Assembly: GCF_043290135.1 (NCBI RefSeq)
Contig: NC_134705.1
Span: forward strand, 61,345,771-61,409,770
DNA: 64,000 nt
Direction of reading: 5' to 3'
Origin: Rhipicephalus microplus
Lineage: Eukaryota; Arthropoda; Arachnida; Ixodida; Ixodidae
The translations under genes were made by a program, and so were the position numbers. Positions 18,486 to 30,545 of this stretch are shown here, piece by piece (position 1 is the first letter of the stretch; every line of letters begins with the position of its first letter). The notes beneath the pieces were generated by a model. It did not search any database and was not told the origin of the DNA. It worked only from the letters and a program-made list of their open reading frames with translations.

Positions 18486-19754
18486 GTCTTAGTTTGAAAT
18501 TGTCCATTTTTATGCAAGAACTGTGAGAAAAATTTACAAAAAACTAGGCATGAAAAGAATTGCTGCTTATAATAAAGTTTCCAGGAGCTGGCACACATTT
18601 TACATGGGGTTCCTTTCTACGTAATGGCGCACTTCGTGTTTCCTTTTTCAAAATCACATGGTTTGATTAAAATGTTTTTTTCTTCTCTAAAGGAACAGTG
18701 GCACATTGAAGGTTTGTCACGTACAAACTGTTCTTGATGGCTGTGCCTTTGGCATTGCATTCCCCGCACCTTTGCTATGAGCACCTCGTTGGCTGGTGGA
18801 ACATAGCTTGCTTGTTTTCTTTCTGCACCCTAAGACCATTTTACACACACTCTCCTGAATCCTAACAATGCTAACAATGCTGGCATCCGAACAATGCTAA
18901 AAAATGCGAAATGAGGTAATGCTGATAATTTCAAGAATGTGAAGTGGCAGTCCACAGTTGGATCAAATTCGGCAGATCCCACGTACCTTAGGAATCAACA
19001 TTATACGAATCATGCAGAGGTTAGGTGATTGTGCTGTAATTAGCAATACATTATGCAATGACGCTAAAGGTATGTACAAATGTGGCATACACAACCCATA
19101 TGCTCAACGGTCGCATATGTTTTATATAACCAGTTGTTTAGAGTTGTTTAATGATGCTAACAGCAACACTGATACCTAGCGCCTGTGCTCGCAAGCAGGC
19201 TTGCTGTTCAGTGGAATTGTAAAGGCACCAGAACTCTAACTGAATGTAGCTAAAGAAGCCATGTTATTTATTATTATTGCCAAAATTTGTAGCCAAATAG
19301 AACAGATGCTGTATTATGCACTGAGTCTTTACCATTCATGAATAAGTAGAACCGTTTTGAATAAGTAAGACGGCCAATTTAACAGTGGTCTATAAATAGC
19401 CATGGCCTCAATAGTAAATTTTTGTCAAAAACAGGTCCAAAAGTAGCGAGTTCACCGCAATGTACTACCAATGACCACCACGCTCACGACGATGGTAGCC
19501 CTCAACACTGCTATGTCAGTCAACTTCAGTGGAGGGCACTTGATTACACTTGACGTCGACCCAATGAGATGGCTGTATTATAGGAGTACATATATCTTAT
19601 TTATAACATTGAATAACCAGCACTGCAAGCACAACTGATGTTTCAGGAACACTAGGGTTTATTAAAAAGGCAGTGCAAAGATTTAGTGTGGCTCTGTGGT
19701 ACATTGCTTGATTGCCACACGGAATTTCATTTGTGCTGGAAGCCTGACATATAG
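18486..19754. other. Intronic DNA without recognised features
   Basis: AT-rich intron sequence up to the Gypsy-2 insertion site. It has only short chance open frames and a small cluster of AACAATGCT repeats near 18865-18900. Confidence 0.5.
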
Positions 19755-20106
19755 TGTAGCGGCCGGAAATGTCGGCTGCCGGAGGCAGCGAGAAAGGAGA
19801 CGTGAAGCAGGTTTGGAGTTGCAGGGCAAGACTGTTTATTTCCACTCCGTGCGAGTGACGAGAGCTCCCCTCGACGAGGGAGAGAATGAGGCACCCCCGC
19901 GTTCTTCTACAAGAAAGAGGAAAAGGGGGCCACCGAGCGAGCAAGCGTAGCATGCCGCCGGTCTAATCCCCGGAGCCGGCCCCGACAACACGTTGTTCCC
20001 CGAACACGGAGGAGGAGGAGCTGGCGCCGCGAGTAGGCGCGCTGTCGACGGCCGGCTGCAGACGGGATAGAAAAGAATGCGGTGGTGCTTAGCAGCTTCC
20101 GCTACA
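19755..20106 (-). repeat. Gypsy-2 3' LTR
   Basis: Begins TGTAGCGGCCGG and ends TTCCGCTACA on the plus strand (TGTAGC...GCTACA ends). The adjacent interior has a purine-rich tract (minus strand AGGGGGGAGCC) that would prime plus-strand synthesis. Confidence 0.93.
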
Positions 20107-20187
20107 AAGGCTCCCCCCCTAGATTGCGGAGCTTTTAAAGAAGGACAGCAGTTACGGGCTGAATAGTGAAAGGTCACAGTCCAATGG

Positions 20188-23100
20188 TTAGCACTGAAAT
20201 CGTACGTGAGAGGCTGCTTGAATGGAAACTTCAATATGAGCAGGCTTGGCGCGGTCAACGGCGACGACTTCTCGTTTCCCCCGCACGTCGATTGCGATGG
20301 TTTTGTTAGTACGTCCCAAAACTTTGAATGGGCCATCGTACGGCGGAGTAAGGGGCGGCTTCGTTGCGTCGTGTCGCACGAACACATGGGTAGCAGAGTC
20401 CATGTCAGGAAAAGTGAAAACTTTCCTGTTGCGGGCGATGCGAGGTGCTGTTGGCCTGAGTTGCGCGAGCCATGCGCGCAGCTTCTCGATGTGATCGGAG
20501 GCTGTTGGGGCGGAAGGTGTCTGGTCGGAGAAGAATTCTCCCGGGAGGCGCACTGTTGAGCCGTAGACCATTTCCGCTGCGCTGAAGCCGAGGTCTTCCT
20601 TCACCGTTGAGCGTAGGCCAAGAAGAACGAGCGGGAGCTTCTGCACCCAGTGCTGGCGGTCGAGTTTCGCTGCCAGTGCGGCTTTGAGTTGCCGGTGGAA
20701 GCGCTCAACCATTCCGTTGCTGGCGGGGTGGTAGGCAGTTGTATGCTGCAGCTTCGTGCCGAGGAGCGTTGAGAGTGCGGAAAAGAGGTTGCTCTGGAAT
20801 TGCCGTCCCCGGTCAGTTGTTATGCGGGCGGGGCAGCCAAAGCGGGACACCCATGTTTGAATGAAGGCCTGCGCGACGGTCTCAGCTGATATGTCCGCAA
20901 TTGGTATAGCTTCGGGCCACCGGCTGTACCTGTCGATGCATGTGAGCAGGTACCTAAATCCTTGGCAGGGCGGTAGTGGTCCCACGAGGTCAAGGTGAAC
21001 GTGGTCAAACCGCGACTCAGGAGTCCGAAATTCCTGTAGTGCAGCCCGATTGTGGCGAGTCACTTTCACTTGCTGACACGTTTCACATGTCCGAGCCCAT
21101 CGTCGCACGTCCGCGTTGACTCCGGGCCAAACAAAGCGTTGCGTTATCAGCCGCTGGGTGGCACGGACACCTGGGTGGCTGATGGAGTGGAAAGTGTTGA
21201 ATACCACTCGGCGAAAGTTCAGTGGGACAAAAGGTCGTGGTGCTGCCTGGGAGGTATCGCAGGTTATCGTGCTCTGGACGTAGGGAAGTGCAACCTCCGA
21301 GAGCACGAGTGAAGATCCCCCTCCCTTCAGTCTTGTCAACTCGGGGTCGTCCCGCTGAGCTGCGGCCATAGCTTCGAAGTCCAGGACTTCTGTGCTGGAA
21401 GCATTGACGCGAGACAAGGCGTCAGCTGCTTCGTTTTCGACCCCGGGAACGTGGCGGATGTCTGTAGAAAACTCGGAGATGAATGAGAGCTGACGGATCT
21501 CTCGTTCTGAGTAGGAGGAACTGTTGTTTTTGAATACGTAGGTGAGGGGCTTGTGGTCTGTCAAGATGTAGAACTCACGGCCTTCGAGGAAGTAGCGGAA
21601 ATGCTTAATGGAACAATATATTGCGAGCATCTCCCTTCCAAAAGTGCTGTACCGTGCTTCTGCAGGCTTCAGACGTTTCGAAAAGAAGCCCAGTGGCTTC
21701 CACTGGGCGCCCTCCTGTTGCTGCAGCACTGCTCCGACCGATGTGGAGGAAGCGTCCACCATGAGGCGTGTAGGAGCTTCAGGCCGTGGATGAATGAGAA
21801 GGGTAGCCGCGGCTAGCTCGTCCTTAGCTTTCTGGAAAGCGTTCTGGTGTTCGTCAGACCAACAAAATTCTGGTGCCTTTTGGTCGTCTCGGCGCAGCAG
21901 GTCGGTCAATGGCTGGAGCACTCGAGCACAAGACGGAATGAAGCGCCGGTGGAAGTTTAAGAGCCCGAGGAACTCCCTCAGCTTGCGAAAAGATGTTGGA
22001 GCTGGAAACTTCTTGACGGATTCCACCCTCAATTCCAAAGGCATAATGCCTTCAGCAGTGATGTGGTGGCCGAGGAAGTTGAGCGCCTCTACTCCAAACA
22101 CGCACTTTTGAGGTTTCAACACCAGACCGTGCTCATCCAAACGCTGAAAGAGCTGGCGGAGGTGCTCTTCGTGCTCCGCAGGCGTTCTGCTGGCCACCAA
22201 AATGTCATCCAGGTAGACAAAGATGAAAGGAAGACCCCGGGTGACCTCATCCATGAACCTTTGAAAGGTCTGTGCGGCATTTTTCAAGCCGTAGGGCATG
22301 CGGACAAACTCAAACAGGCCGAACGGAGTTGTTATGGCTGTTTTTGGTATGTCCTGCGGTTCGACGGGGATTTGGTGGTATGCCGCTACAAGGTCGATCT
22401 TGCTGTATATTTTCGTACCTGCCAGCCGCGCGCTGAAATCGTGAATGTGTGGCAGAGGATACTGGTCCGGCGTTGTCGATGCGTTCAAGGCTCTGTAATC
22501 ACCACACGGGCGCCAATCGTCGTCCTTAGGCACCATGTGTAGCGGCGATGAATAGTTGCTAGACGAAGGGCGAACAATTCCCAGCTGCAGCATATGCTCG
22601 AACTCCCTGCGTGCAGCTTGAAGCCTTTTGCTGGACAGCCGTCGTGGCCGGGCGGTGACTGGCGGCCCGGTGGTGACGATGTGGTGAGTCACGTTATGTT
22701 TCACCGGCTGTTCCGTGTTGCGGGGCTTGGTGAGCGAGGGGAATTCGGCCAGGACGTGGTGGTAGGCTGATACTGGCTGGAAGGCGCAGATGCCAGATGA
22801 GCAGATGTTTGACTCCAAACCACGTACTTTGAGGGATGTGTTGTTATCCTTGAGGCAGCGGTCACGTACGCTCACATCCAGGTTGAAGTGGCTGAGAAAA
22901 TCTGCTCCGAGTATGGCGAAATTAACATCCGCCACCACGAAGACCCAGCGAAACAGGCGCCTGAGTCCGACGTCTATTGTCAGCGAGCGGAAGCCGTACG
23001 TAGCGATGGCAGTGTTGTTCACTGCCTGCAGCGACGATGTGTTCTTGCTACGTCGGCGATCCTCGGGGGTTGCCGGGACAATAGAGATTTCGGCTCCCGT

Positions 23101-23220
23101 GTCGACTAGCAGGCGCGAGTTGCTTACGCGGTCGACTACGAAAAACAGGCGGCTGGGTGGAGGGCCGATGTCGTAAGCCGCCGTTAACGACTGGCCGGAG
23201 CGTTTCCCGGAAACGAGCAA
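20188..23220 (-). CDS. Gypsy-2 Pol: protease, RT, RNase H, integrase
   Basis: Intact 1010-codon reading. Retropepsin with VDTGAEIS near residue 40; RT with [14 protein letters not shown] and catalytic YLDD near residue 334; RNase H starting at LMVDASS; integrase with a His/Cys zinc region (ending CETCQQ), then a DDE core (HLDLVGP near residue 742, TTDRGRQF, and NGMVERF with the Glu). The C-terminal tail is basic and lacks an evident chromodomain. It copies the element's RNA and inserts the DNA. The apparent start is not a real initiation site, since Pol is most likely made by -1 frameshifting from gag at GGGAAAC. Confidence 0.93.
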   Translation of the reverse strand: MLVSGKRSGQSLTAAYDIGPPPSRLFFVVDRVSNSRLLVDTGAEISIVPATPEDRRRSKNTSSLQAVNNTAIATYGFRSLTIDVGLRRLFRWVFVVADVNFAILGADFLSHFNLDVSVRDRCLKDNNTSLKVRGLESNICSSGICAFQPVSAYHHVLAEFPSLTKPRNTEQPVKHNVTHHIVTTGPPVTARPRRLSSKRLQAARREFEHMLQLGIVRPSSSNYSSPLHMVPKDDDWRPCGDYRALNASTTPDQYPLPHIHDFSARLAGTKIYSKIDLVAAYHQIPVEPQDIPKTAITTPFGLFEFVRMPYGLKNAAQTFQRFMDEVTRGLPFIFVYLDDILVASRTPAEHEEHLRQLFQRLDEHGLVLKPQKCVFGVEALNFLGHHITAEGIMPLELRVESVKKFPAPTSFRKLREFLGLLNFHRRFIPSCARVLQPLTDLLRRDDQKAPEFCWSDEHQNAFQKAKDELAAATLLIHPRPEAPTRLMVDASSTSVGAVLQQQEGAQWKPLGFFSKRLKPAEARYSTFGREMLAIYCSIKHFRYFLEGREFYILTDHKPLTYVFKNNSSSYSEREIRQLSFISEFSTDIRHVPGVENEAADALSRVNASSTEVLDFEAMAAAQRDDPELTRLKGGGSSLVLSEVALPYVQSTITCDTSQAAPRPFVPLNFRRVVFNTFHSISHPGVRATQRLITQRFVWPGVNADVRRWARTCETCQQVKVTRHNRAALQEFRTPESRFDHVHLDLVGPLPPCQGFRYLLTCIDRYSRWPEAIPIADISAETVAQAFIQTWVSRFGCPARITTDRGRQFQSNLFSALSTLLGTKLQHTTAYHPASNGMVERFHRQLKAALAAKLDRQHWVQKLPLVLLGLRSTVKEDLGFSAAEMVYGSTVRLPGEFFSDQTPSAPTASDHIEKLRAWLAQLRPTAPRIARNRKVFTFPDMDSATHVFVRHDATKPPLTPPYDGPFKVLGRTNKTIAIDVRGKREVVAVDRAKPAHIEVSIQAASHVRFQC

Positions 23221-24011
23221 GGTTGAGTGCAGCGGCTAGCACCCGTGCCGAAACGACGGTGGTACCAGCAAACTCCGTCCTGTGTATCTCGTGCATGGCT
23301 TCTCTGGGAAGAGCTTGGGTGTCTTGAAGGAGATCGGTTGCGTCGTTGCTCGTCCTGTTGGGGAGCGCCAGATAGCACAAGTTTCTGCATGGTCTCGGTA
23401 AGGTGTTGCAGTTTCTCCTCAAGGCGCGACAGTCGATCTGGTTGCTCATGTGTTCTTGCAGCAGCTATGGGCGCAAAGGTTGGAGTTGAGTATTCCGTGA
23501 TGCGATCGGCAAGTTGCGCTAGTCGATCAAGGGACGTCTCATTTGAACCCGCGAGAACCACGCGCACCGACTGGGGGAGCCGTTGCAGGAAAAGTTCACG
23601 AAGAAGTGGGAGCTGGCCGTCCTGACGCGCGTGCACACCGAGTAGTTGCCGCATACGGTGCAGCAGTTGGGAAGGTCGTTGGTCGCCCAGCTCTTCGCGA
23701 CACAAGAGCTGCTGCAGTCTGCTTTCTTCAGGCACCTCGAGGCGGTCCAGCACCGTCTTTTTGAGGGTGTCATATTCTTCTTGCGCGGGGGGTGAAACCA
23801 AAATGTCGTCGATAGCGTCGGCGATTTCGGGGGGCAGGGCTGCGACGACGTGAAGGTATTTTGTCGACTGCGAGGTGATGTGCCGGAGTTGAAAACGGGC
23901 CTCCACTTGGCTGAACCAAACTCTTGGATTTTTCGGCCAAAAATTTGGTAGCTTCAGTTCTGTGGCGATGACCGCAGGCGTGGAGGCAGCAGCGTTGTCG
24001 TCGGAGCTCAT
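23184..24011 (-). CDS. Gypsy-2 Gag
   Basis: A 275-residue protein starting at [10 protein letters not shown], 37 bases from the LTR edge. It has a capsid-like domain ([20 protein letters not shown] at about residues 18-37, then helical segments to about 165) and a coiled-coil-like stretch near 185-210. The C-terminal Cys/His motif [14 protein letters not shown] differs from the usual CCHC knuckle. The motif type recurs in Gypsy lineages in which the knuckle has been replaced. It forms the particle and binds RNA. Its end overlaps the start of Pol. Confidence 0.88.
   Translation of the reverse strand: MSSDDNAAASTPAVIATELKLPNFWPKNPRVWFSQVEARFQLRHITSQSTKYLHVVAALPPEIADAIDDILVSPPAQEEYDTLKKTVLDRLEVPEESRLQQLLCREELGDQRPSQLLHRMRQLLGVHARQDGQLPLLRELFLQRLPQSVRVVLAGSNETSLDRLAQLADRITEYSTPTFAPIAAARTHEQPDRLSRLEEKLQHLTETMQKLVLSGAPQQDEQRRNRSPSRHPSSSQRSHARDTQDGVCWYHRRFGTGASRCTQPCSFPGNAPASR
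23202..23208 (-). promoter_or_regulatory. Canonical -1 frameshift site GGGAAAC in Gypsy-2
   Basis: In the gag frame the minus strand reads G GGA AAC, a textbook X XXY YYZ slippery heptamer, five codons before the gag stop (23184-23186). The Pol frame is the -1 frame and is open through it. A downstream pairing element was not worked out. Confidence 0.75.
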
Positions 24012-24048
24012 CGCGGCGTGTTCGTTGAAGCGTTCGGGTCACCAATTT

Positions 24049-24400
24049 TGTAGCGGCCGGAAATGTCGGCTGCCGGAGGCAGCGAGAAAGGAGACGTGAA
24101 GCAGGTTTGGAGTTGCAGGGCAAGACTGTTTATTTCCACTCCGTGCGAGTGACGAGAGCTCCCCTCGACGAGGGAGAGAATGAGGCACCCCCGCGTTCTT
24201 CTACAAGAAAGAGGAAAAGGGGGCCACCGAGCGAGCAAGCGTAGCATGCCGCCGGTCTAATCCCCGGAGCCGGCCCCGACAACACGTTGTTCCCCGAACA
24301 CGGAGGAGGAGGAGCTGGCGCCGCGAGTAGGCGCGCTGTCGACGGCCGGCTGCAGACGGGATAGAAAAGAATGCGGTGGTGCTTAGCAGCTTCCGCTACA
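24049..24400 (-). repeat. Gypsy-2 5' LTR
   Basis: Same 352 bases as 19755-20106. It should carry the promoter for the element's transcript. The primer-binding site follows directly on the minus strand. Confidence 0.93.
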
Positions 24401-24687
24401 ATAGTACTCTTCATATTTGTCGGGTGAATGCTGCCGATGTAAGTTTTTTCGTAATGCTCTTGCGTTAAAATTACGGATATATGGTCTCGCCCTTCCTGAG
24501 TAGACGGAAACTGTCTATCTCTTGTCGTGCTCACCCGCATACCTGTGGCACATTCGCGCCTGTCGTATATGAATATGTGCCTGATGTGTCTGGTAGAGAG
24601 GGTATGACGTCGTACGTCACGATATTGTCAGATTATTCACATTATGACGAGCGAGTGATTTTCATCAAACCATCTTACCCTTCTGAA

Positions 24688-25657
24688 CAATAAAAGCTCA
24701 TTTATCTGGATCTTGTTGACTCGGAAATTTGGTTAACTTGGCGCGGCGCGGTCCCGGCAAAACTGAGTATATTTCAATGGTGCCAAATGTTCCTTAATTT
24801 GGAGAGATTTAAGTGCCCACCAGTTGACTCGGACGATTCCAGAGAGGGCTATTGGTGCTCCATGCTTTCAGTAACCGATCCATGTTTTCAGTAACCGATT
24901 CCGGATACTGAAAGCATGGAGTCCCGGCTCTATGCTTCGGCGAGCCGAGGTTTTGGAGAAACCGAATCCGAACAAACAGCAGCAGAATATGATTCTGTGA
25001 TAGTGAATGAGAGGGAAAGTGGCCAGGTGGCACTAGTCACCACCCGGCGGAAGCACTTGGGCCGCCGGTGCATCCAGTGTCTGCAAAATGCACCGCACAT
25101 GGCGTTGCACGGGACAGTTTGCGCAGCCGCCGCTACTCCAGCTGCCCGCGACGCTTAAGCTGCTGATTTCTTTGCGTAGTGACTTCGCTCATAGCGTGTG
25201 CAGCTCGAGCACATAAAAAAGTTGACTGTTGGGTGAGTTGGCGCTTTGACATAGAAACCATCCTTACTTACGTTCTCGGGCTGTGTTTGTGCGCGGTGAT
25301 GATGGTGTGGTCGTCGCTGGTTTGCTGACTGATGATGACATTCAAGATAAGCTGACACAACATCGCACCGTGCAGGAGGCTGCCGAAGCCCTCGCTGTAT
25401 TTGCGGAGTTCTGCATCAGTTCTCGCGACAGCTAGTGTGGACACCTCCACAACATAGGGTTGAGGAAGATCATTCTAGCACTAATTCTAATGACGAGGCA
25501 AAAAAAGCTGACGCAGTTTTTCATGAAAAAAAAAGGGGGTTTGTCTGTGCCGAGTACATTTTCCTTTTGTTTTGATGGTTCATTCGACAATCCGGAATTC
25601 GGTTAACTCGGTCATTTTCACTGGTCTTGTGAGATACGGGTTAATGAGCTTTTACTG
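24688..25657. mobile_element. Tigger-like TIR element, decayed
   Basis: The ends are CAATAAAAGCTCATTTATC and, as complement of the right end, CAGTAAAAGCTCATTAACC. The inner ends also share a GACTCGG/GACCGAGTTAACC-type region. A plus-strand scrap (TDDDIQDKLT...AEALAVFAEFC, about 25315-25440) resembles the tail of Tigger/Jerky transposases. A TA duplication is not evident (AA on each side). Confidence 0.6.
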
Positions 25658-26857
25658 AACTGATTTTGGTCTACCCCAAGTTAAGAGGGTGATCACGAGA
25701 GCACCTTGGTGTAGAACATGGATTATACAACTTTCAGGGGACCACGCAAGACCGTCGTATAATCCGGGCGTTGTATAACCAGAAAACTAAGATTAGAGGC
25801 AGGGACAGTAAGCCTTGCCAAAAGAAACGGGTACAGACTGCCTCATTAAGCCCACAGCAACACCTTATGCCTCTGCAAGAAAAATAGATAAAATTATTTT
25901 TCACAGTAGCAACTAATCACAGAATTACATAGTTGGAGGAGGTGAGAGTGAATTCCCAATTTAATGAAAAATTGAATCTAATGTGCATCTTTATACCGAT
26001 AAACAAAGTCCGAAAATTACGTGCGCGTAAAAGCGAAACCTACAACGCATCGGCAACAACCGTCTCAAAGGAGACACATTGTCATCCTTTGAGACGGAAT
26101 CTGAAAGTGGTCTTAAGATGTGGGCTCAGCGTAAAACCGTGTATAACCAAGGTTTGTACTACATTATTTCTGTTAGAAATTTTGCCAAGACCAAACCGAT
26201 TGGTACTAAAATGGGGGTTGTCGCGAAACCGGGCGACGTGTAATTAAAGTTCTACCATACATAGATAGACGCTAAAGGTGCCTGCAGTGCGTAACGAAAT
26301 GCTTCACATTTATTATTACTGGCAATGATGCTCCAATGATCCACTCCACACGAGAATGTAATTTTTTTCTCAAATTGTGCTCATACAGTGTGGTACCCCC
26401 CATATAACACCTTTCATGCATGGCACTCAGTGCTTCTGACCACCATAAAAAAAAAGACCCATACATAATCAAGCTGGTTCATAGCATATTTCAGCGTTGT
26501 TATGACCCTCGTCCTTAGGCGCCACACTGTCACTGAGAAACGTAGCCAGGCCGCACTCCCACGCCCGGAACACCAGTTTCTCGGATCCAGCAGCGGGGAG
26601 CGACAAAAGGATTAGAAGATAGTCCGTGAGCCAATGTCCCGACAAGCAATTCCTCTGGGCCGGCTTGTTTAGCGAGACGGCGAAGCGGACCGAACGCACA
26701 GGTCGTGTCTCCATGATTCAAGTATATACTCCTTGGCTGCCGTTCCTGGGAAAGGCGGAAGAAGCAACCCAACCGCCAAATTGTTCCAGGAAAGAACCCC
26801 ATTTTCCCTATCCTCAGAGCATTGCATCAAGAGGTGCAATAACGATTCGGCGGACCA
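25658..26857. other. Intronic DNA with a 13-bp-arm hairpin
   Basis: Mostly featureless. A perfect inverted repeat CCGTCTCAAAGGA / TCCTTTGAGACGG lies at 26060-26072 and 26085-26097. The stretch 26480-26857 is GC-richer and may be old retroelement sequence, but no domain is readable. Confidence 0.45.
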
Positions 26858-26877
26858 TGTGCTAATGAATTATGCCC

Positions 26878-27224
26878 TGTGGGCGGTGTCTTGTGTGTGT
26901 GATTGGCGTTCCAATCAAGGAGGAGGAGCCCCTCAGGGTTTAAAACGACGCTGCAGAGTGCAGGTTGTCGCTATGAACTATGTAACGGTTCAACCCCCAC
27001 GCTCGTGGTTTGAAAAACTTGTAACCTCTATTGTTGTAAATAAGTGTAAATAGTGCCATAAACCTGTTTGTTTTTCGTATCCACTTCTTGTCAGCGTTCG
27101 TTTCCTCCACCCGAAGTTACACCGCGCTACCACAAGAGACCGGGTAGACCCCGGTCTGCAACAGCGGGTGATCAGCAGTGGGGTTCAGAGTGACTACTGG
27201 TAAACAGCCCCGAGAGCCGCAACA
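26878..27224 (+). repeat. Probable LTR of Gypsy-4 (edges approximate)
   Basis: The segment starts around TGTGGGCGGTG and ends CGCAACA directly before ACTGGTTGGCAGCGG, which has the look of a primer-binding site. The gag follows 217 bases later in the same direction. The partner LTR was not found, so edges and length are estimates. Confidence 0.4.
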
Positions 27225-27440
27225 ACTGGTTGGCAGCGGAGGAATATGAAGCTACAAGGGACAACAGTCGGCCCAAGGGAAGCAGCTGTCTCGAGACATG
27301 GATCACGTATGGGTGAGTGCTTGGCTTTTCCTTAGAGTGAACCAGGTTTTAAAAGGGGGTAAATTTTAGAACTGGTAGTTAACTTTGCCGAAAGACTCAG
27401 TTTCGTCATTTCGGGAAGCTATTTTGCACTCAGTACGATC

Positions 27441-28291
27441 ATGGACTTTCGAGAGCTGCAGAAGCCGGACTTGTTGCTGTTGTGTGAGGAATTGGGGATC
27501 GATACAAAGGGTTTGGCACGAAAACGCATAATCATTCAAGTGATTAATGATTTTTGGGCTGATGATGAGGAGCTCAGTGAAGCAGGGGACCTCAACAGTC
27601 AAAGAAAGAGACAGTAGAAAGAGGAGGAAGAGAGACGTGAGTGCGAAAGAGAAGAGCGTCGCTTAGAATGCGAGCGTGAAACAAAAAGGCGGGAATCTGA
27701 GAGAGAGGAACGTCGCATAGAACGTGAACGTGAAGCAGAAAGACAGGCGCACGAGATCGAGATTCGCAAACGAGAACTTGAGTTGAGGGAAAGGTTGGGC
27801 AGTAGTCCCCAGCAAGAGGTACTTTACCACAACAGGGAGGCTGAGTTCAAGATGTGCCGGTACATCCAGCCATACATGGTATCAGGGGATATTGGTCTGT
27901 ACCTAGTAAATTTTGAACGAATGTGCGAGAAAATGTCCTTCGAGCAAGACACCTGGTCACAAAGGCTACTCACGGTCCTGCCCAGTCAGGCAGCAGAGGT
28001 TGTTGCGCGACTCAGCAAGGAGGACGCAGACAACTATGAGAAGGTCAAGGCTTGCCTTCTAAGAAAGTATAGACTTTGCGCAGAGGCTATCCTGACTTTC
28101 TGTACAAAATGAGAGCCAATTTGACAGAATGGCTAAAGAGCACCAAGTCATACAGTGACAGGAACGCTGTAGCGGAGCAGTTTTCGAACTGTCTCCCAGA
28201 GCAGGAAAAGAACTGGTTACTGGACCAGGGTGACAAAAGTTCTGCGACGAAAGTGGCTGAACTTGTCGAAGAGTACGCATCCAAATTTTGA
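27441..28291 (+). pseudogene. Gypsy-4 gag with SCAN-like domain, truncated
   Basis: Starts MDFRELQKPDLLLLCEELG (27441), then an Arg/Glu-rich coiled coil. A SCAN-like capsid domain follows (IQPYMVSGDIGLYLVNFERM, then TVLPSQAAEVVARL, KVKACLLRKYRL). A TAG interrupts near 27615, and a one-base shift near 28080 moves to a frame reading YPDFLYKMRANLTEWLKS and ends VAELVEEYASKF. The element is cut off here; the next part of gag, pol and the second LTR are absent. SCAN-like gags are known from Gmr1-type Gypsy elements. It is a dead 5' fragment. Confidence 0.75.
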
Positions 28292-28668
28292 TGACTGACG
28301 ATGGAGGTGTGTTTATTATGCGAGTGTGTTCACTACGCAAGTAAATGTGGTATGTGAAACACGGTGTTAGGTCTATGCGCTCTTCAGCATTGCAAAAGAC
28401 TCATACATAAGACTCATTGCATAAGACTCATTCAGGTCACATACGTTTCTACGTATGTGACCTGAATCTTCTGGCAGAAACGAATCTTCTGGCAGAATGC
28501 ATATAGCACACTGCTACATTGCTGCACTGACCAGTTCCACAGCGCCTCCATCAGACAACAATATGGGTAACCGCGGCAAAGTTTGATTAAATGCGTCACA
28601 GTGCATTTCACATTGAAATTACATGTGAACCATACAGAGATTTTTTAGAGGCAGCAAATGGCACTCAC
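28292..28668. repeat. Palindrome flanked by tandem repeats
   Basis: A perfect 17-bp-arm palindrome with a 4-base loop lies at 28430-28446 / 28451-28467. Left of it are three GACTCATnnCATAA-type units (28398-28430), and right of it two copies of GAATCTTCTGGCAGAA (28464-28495). The remainder is featureless intron up to the exon donor. Confidence 0.7.
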
Positions 28669-28742
28669 TTGAAGTTCCACATCTTTCTGGTCTCCTCAGT
28701 GTCTTCAAGCACCAGCGTCACGGCAGAGCCACCATCTGAAAC
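28669..28742 (-). CDS. Glucose-6-phosphate 1-epimerase, internal exon (third seen)
   Basis: A 74-bp exon on the minus strand with acceptor TTGCTCACAG and donor CAA|GTGAGT. It begins in phase 0 after the exon at 33627 and reads VSDGGSAVTLVLEDTEETRK then MWNF plus two bases of a Lys codon. The LxEDxEETRxMW(D/N)F pattern is characteristic of eukaryotic hexose-6-phosphate mutarotases, between the HGFAR segment and the next beta strands. Coding content and both splice borders agree. Confidence 0.87.
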
Positions 28743-28984
28743 CTGTGAGCAACAGTAAAATTGTTTTGTTCACAGCGGTAAATATATGAGGATGAAGATA
28801 TCTAAGGTAACGATATGAGCACTGACTCACAACTCCAGTTTTTCAGGAAAAATGACATGGACATATAGCAAGACCCATCACGCCATAACTTAGCAACTGC
28901 GTGTGCGCAACAGTCATCAAAGTGATGTAAACATGCTAGAAGCCTTGGTGGATACACATGCGTCCAGAAACAAACGAGACTAAC

Positions 28985-29150
28985 ACACGTGGTGGTAGAA
29001 AGAATATTGCTCGTACAAGTGACTAGAAGAATAAACTTCATAGACGTGAATGATCTGGGAATTGAGCCCATGACCTCTCACTCCACAGCAACAAGTGCTC
29101 AGCGCTGTACCCACTGCACACTTACGAAAGATTGCATAGAAGCGCCTCAT
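28985..29150 (-). repeat. Second tRNA-like SINE type
   Basis: On the minus strand GTGGGTACAGCGCTGAGCAC could serve as an A box and GGCTCAATTCCC as a B box, in the order and spacing of a tRNA-derived head, with a short body after them. It adjoins the Ruka-like copy. The call is by promoter-box pattern only. Confidence 0.4.
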
Positions 29151-29154
29151 AATT

Positions 29155-29378
29155 GTTGGGGTTTAACATCCCAAAACCACGGTACGATTATGAGACGCCG
29201 TAGTGGAGGACAATGAAAATTTAGGCCACCCGGGGTTCTTTATTATGCATCTAAATATAAGTACACGGGCCTCAAGCATTTCCACCTCCATCGAAAAAGC
29301 AGCCGCTGAACTCAGGATTCGATACCACGATTTGCGGGTCAGGAGCCGAGTGCCTTAGCCACTAGATCATTGTGGCGG
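29155..29378 (-). repeat. tRNA-derived SINE, nearly complete (Ruka-like)
   Basis: Minus-strand head holds an A-box-like AGTGGCTAAGGC (29352-29363) and a B box GGTATCGAATCC (29315-29326). The body ends in the GGGATGTTAAACCCC block shared with 15839-15985. Divergence from the other copy suggests an older insertion. Confidence 0.7.
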
Positions 29379-30545
29379 AAATGCACCTCCTAATGAGTGG
29401 GAAGCGGAAGACTTTCTGGCCTTCACAGCTCAAGGTATGAACTCAGCCTCTCACGTTCCTGAAGTGTTGTGCAGTATATGAAAGAGCACGGGCATAGATG
29501 ACACTATCACTGGGGAGTGCACATGGCGTTACTTTTGACAAATGATGGCACTTCGAATGAATGTATACAGAGTACCAGCTTTTATGATGTGCAAAATACC
29601 ATATTTGTGCATGATTCGCCAACATGCACTGAGGCATATGTTGAAGGGATCCCGACAAAAATTTTGCCCTTGCATTTTCTAGCTGGATTGTGTTGCTGGA
29701 CAGCTGTTGGTCATAACACTGCACATCATTTGCAGCAGCATGTGACAGATAACTAATTACTGTCTTCTCATTACCACCCAGCCTTAGATTGGATTTTGAG
29801 AGAGCTCCGAAAATTTCTAGTTTTTGAGTGCAACATATACTACCACCAAGCACGTGCAACTTTCAACTACATTTGCACACAAAACTGTGACGTGCTTTGG
29901 CACGGTCGGCATAGTTCTTTAGAACGTTGTCGCCAAAAACAAAACTTTCAGTGATATACTCACGAGCAGCTGCCAAGTAAAATAGACTTCTGGTGCAAAT
30001 GGGGCAAAAATAAGTGGCTGCTAAGACATCCTCATAACTTGTTGCAGCGTGGTCACATGACGAAAGTAGGGTGGTGAGAAAGGGTCACCATTGAGAGTGT
30101 CAATAGCACGAGGGAGTCATCAAATTTTGAGTCAGTGCCCCTTTAACTACTTCAGATAAACGAAGGGCTAAATTATGAATGTGAGTGTCATTTATTAGGA
30201 TAGAGATGTCCCACTTGTCAACGTGGAAGCATCCACGTGAGATGGAGCTATAGCAGGCAAGCCCCAACAGATATTGTGCAAGCTCTCATACACTGATAAA
30301 CAATCAACAGAAGACTTAACTCCCCATGTTCGCAATATTCGCAAGACGCTATAGAAGGCATCCGCCTATCATAGGGATAAGGGCTTATCTGTAGAACTCA
30401 GCTTTGATCATGTATTCATTGATAAGGTGCGATATGACTGGGACAGTTCATCTAGTACTCTTGTCAGATCTTCCTCTGGTGGAACTAAAATTGTTGAATC
30501 AACCTCTGTGCCAACATCACCTTGACCAAGTGGGCACTAACAATA
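29379..30545. other. Intronic DNA without recognised features
   Basis: AT-rich sequence between the SINE and the L2/CR1-type LINE. No domain, repeat structure or splice-flanked coding segment was recognised. Confidence 0.5.

Larger units (their letters stand above)
19755..24400 (-). mobile_element. Gypsy-2: intact Ty3/Gypsy retrotransposon
   Basis: Two 352-bp LTRs (19755-20106 and 24049-24400) that appear identical base for base, a 4-bp target duplication ATAG (19751-19754 and 24401-24404), a polypurine tract next to the left LTR and a primer-binding site TTGGTGACCCGAACG next to the right LTR on the minus strand. Gag and Pol are intact and overlap in the -1 frame. Identical LTRs imply a very recent insertion. 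It lies in sense orientation within the large epimerase intron. Confidence 0.93.

Noticed and set aside
20246..23176. Several plus-strand frames of 80-160 codons across Gypsy-2 pol
   Set aside because: They are antisense shadows of a GC-rich intact pol reading.
29315..29363. A and B box sequences that might indicate a tRNA gene
   Set aside because: No cloverleaf-compatible 3' half. The body matches the dispersed SINE, so it is a tRNA-derived repeat.
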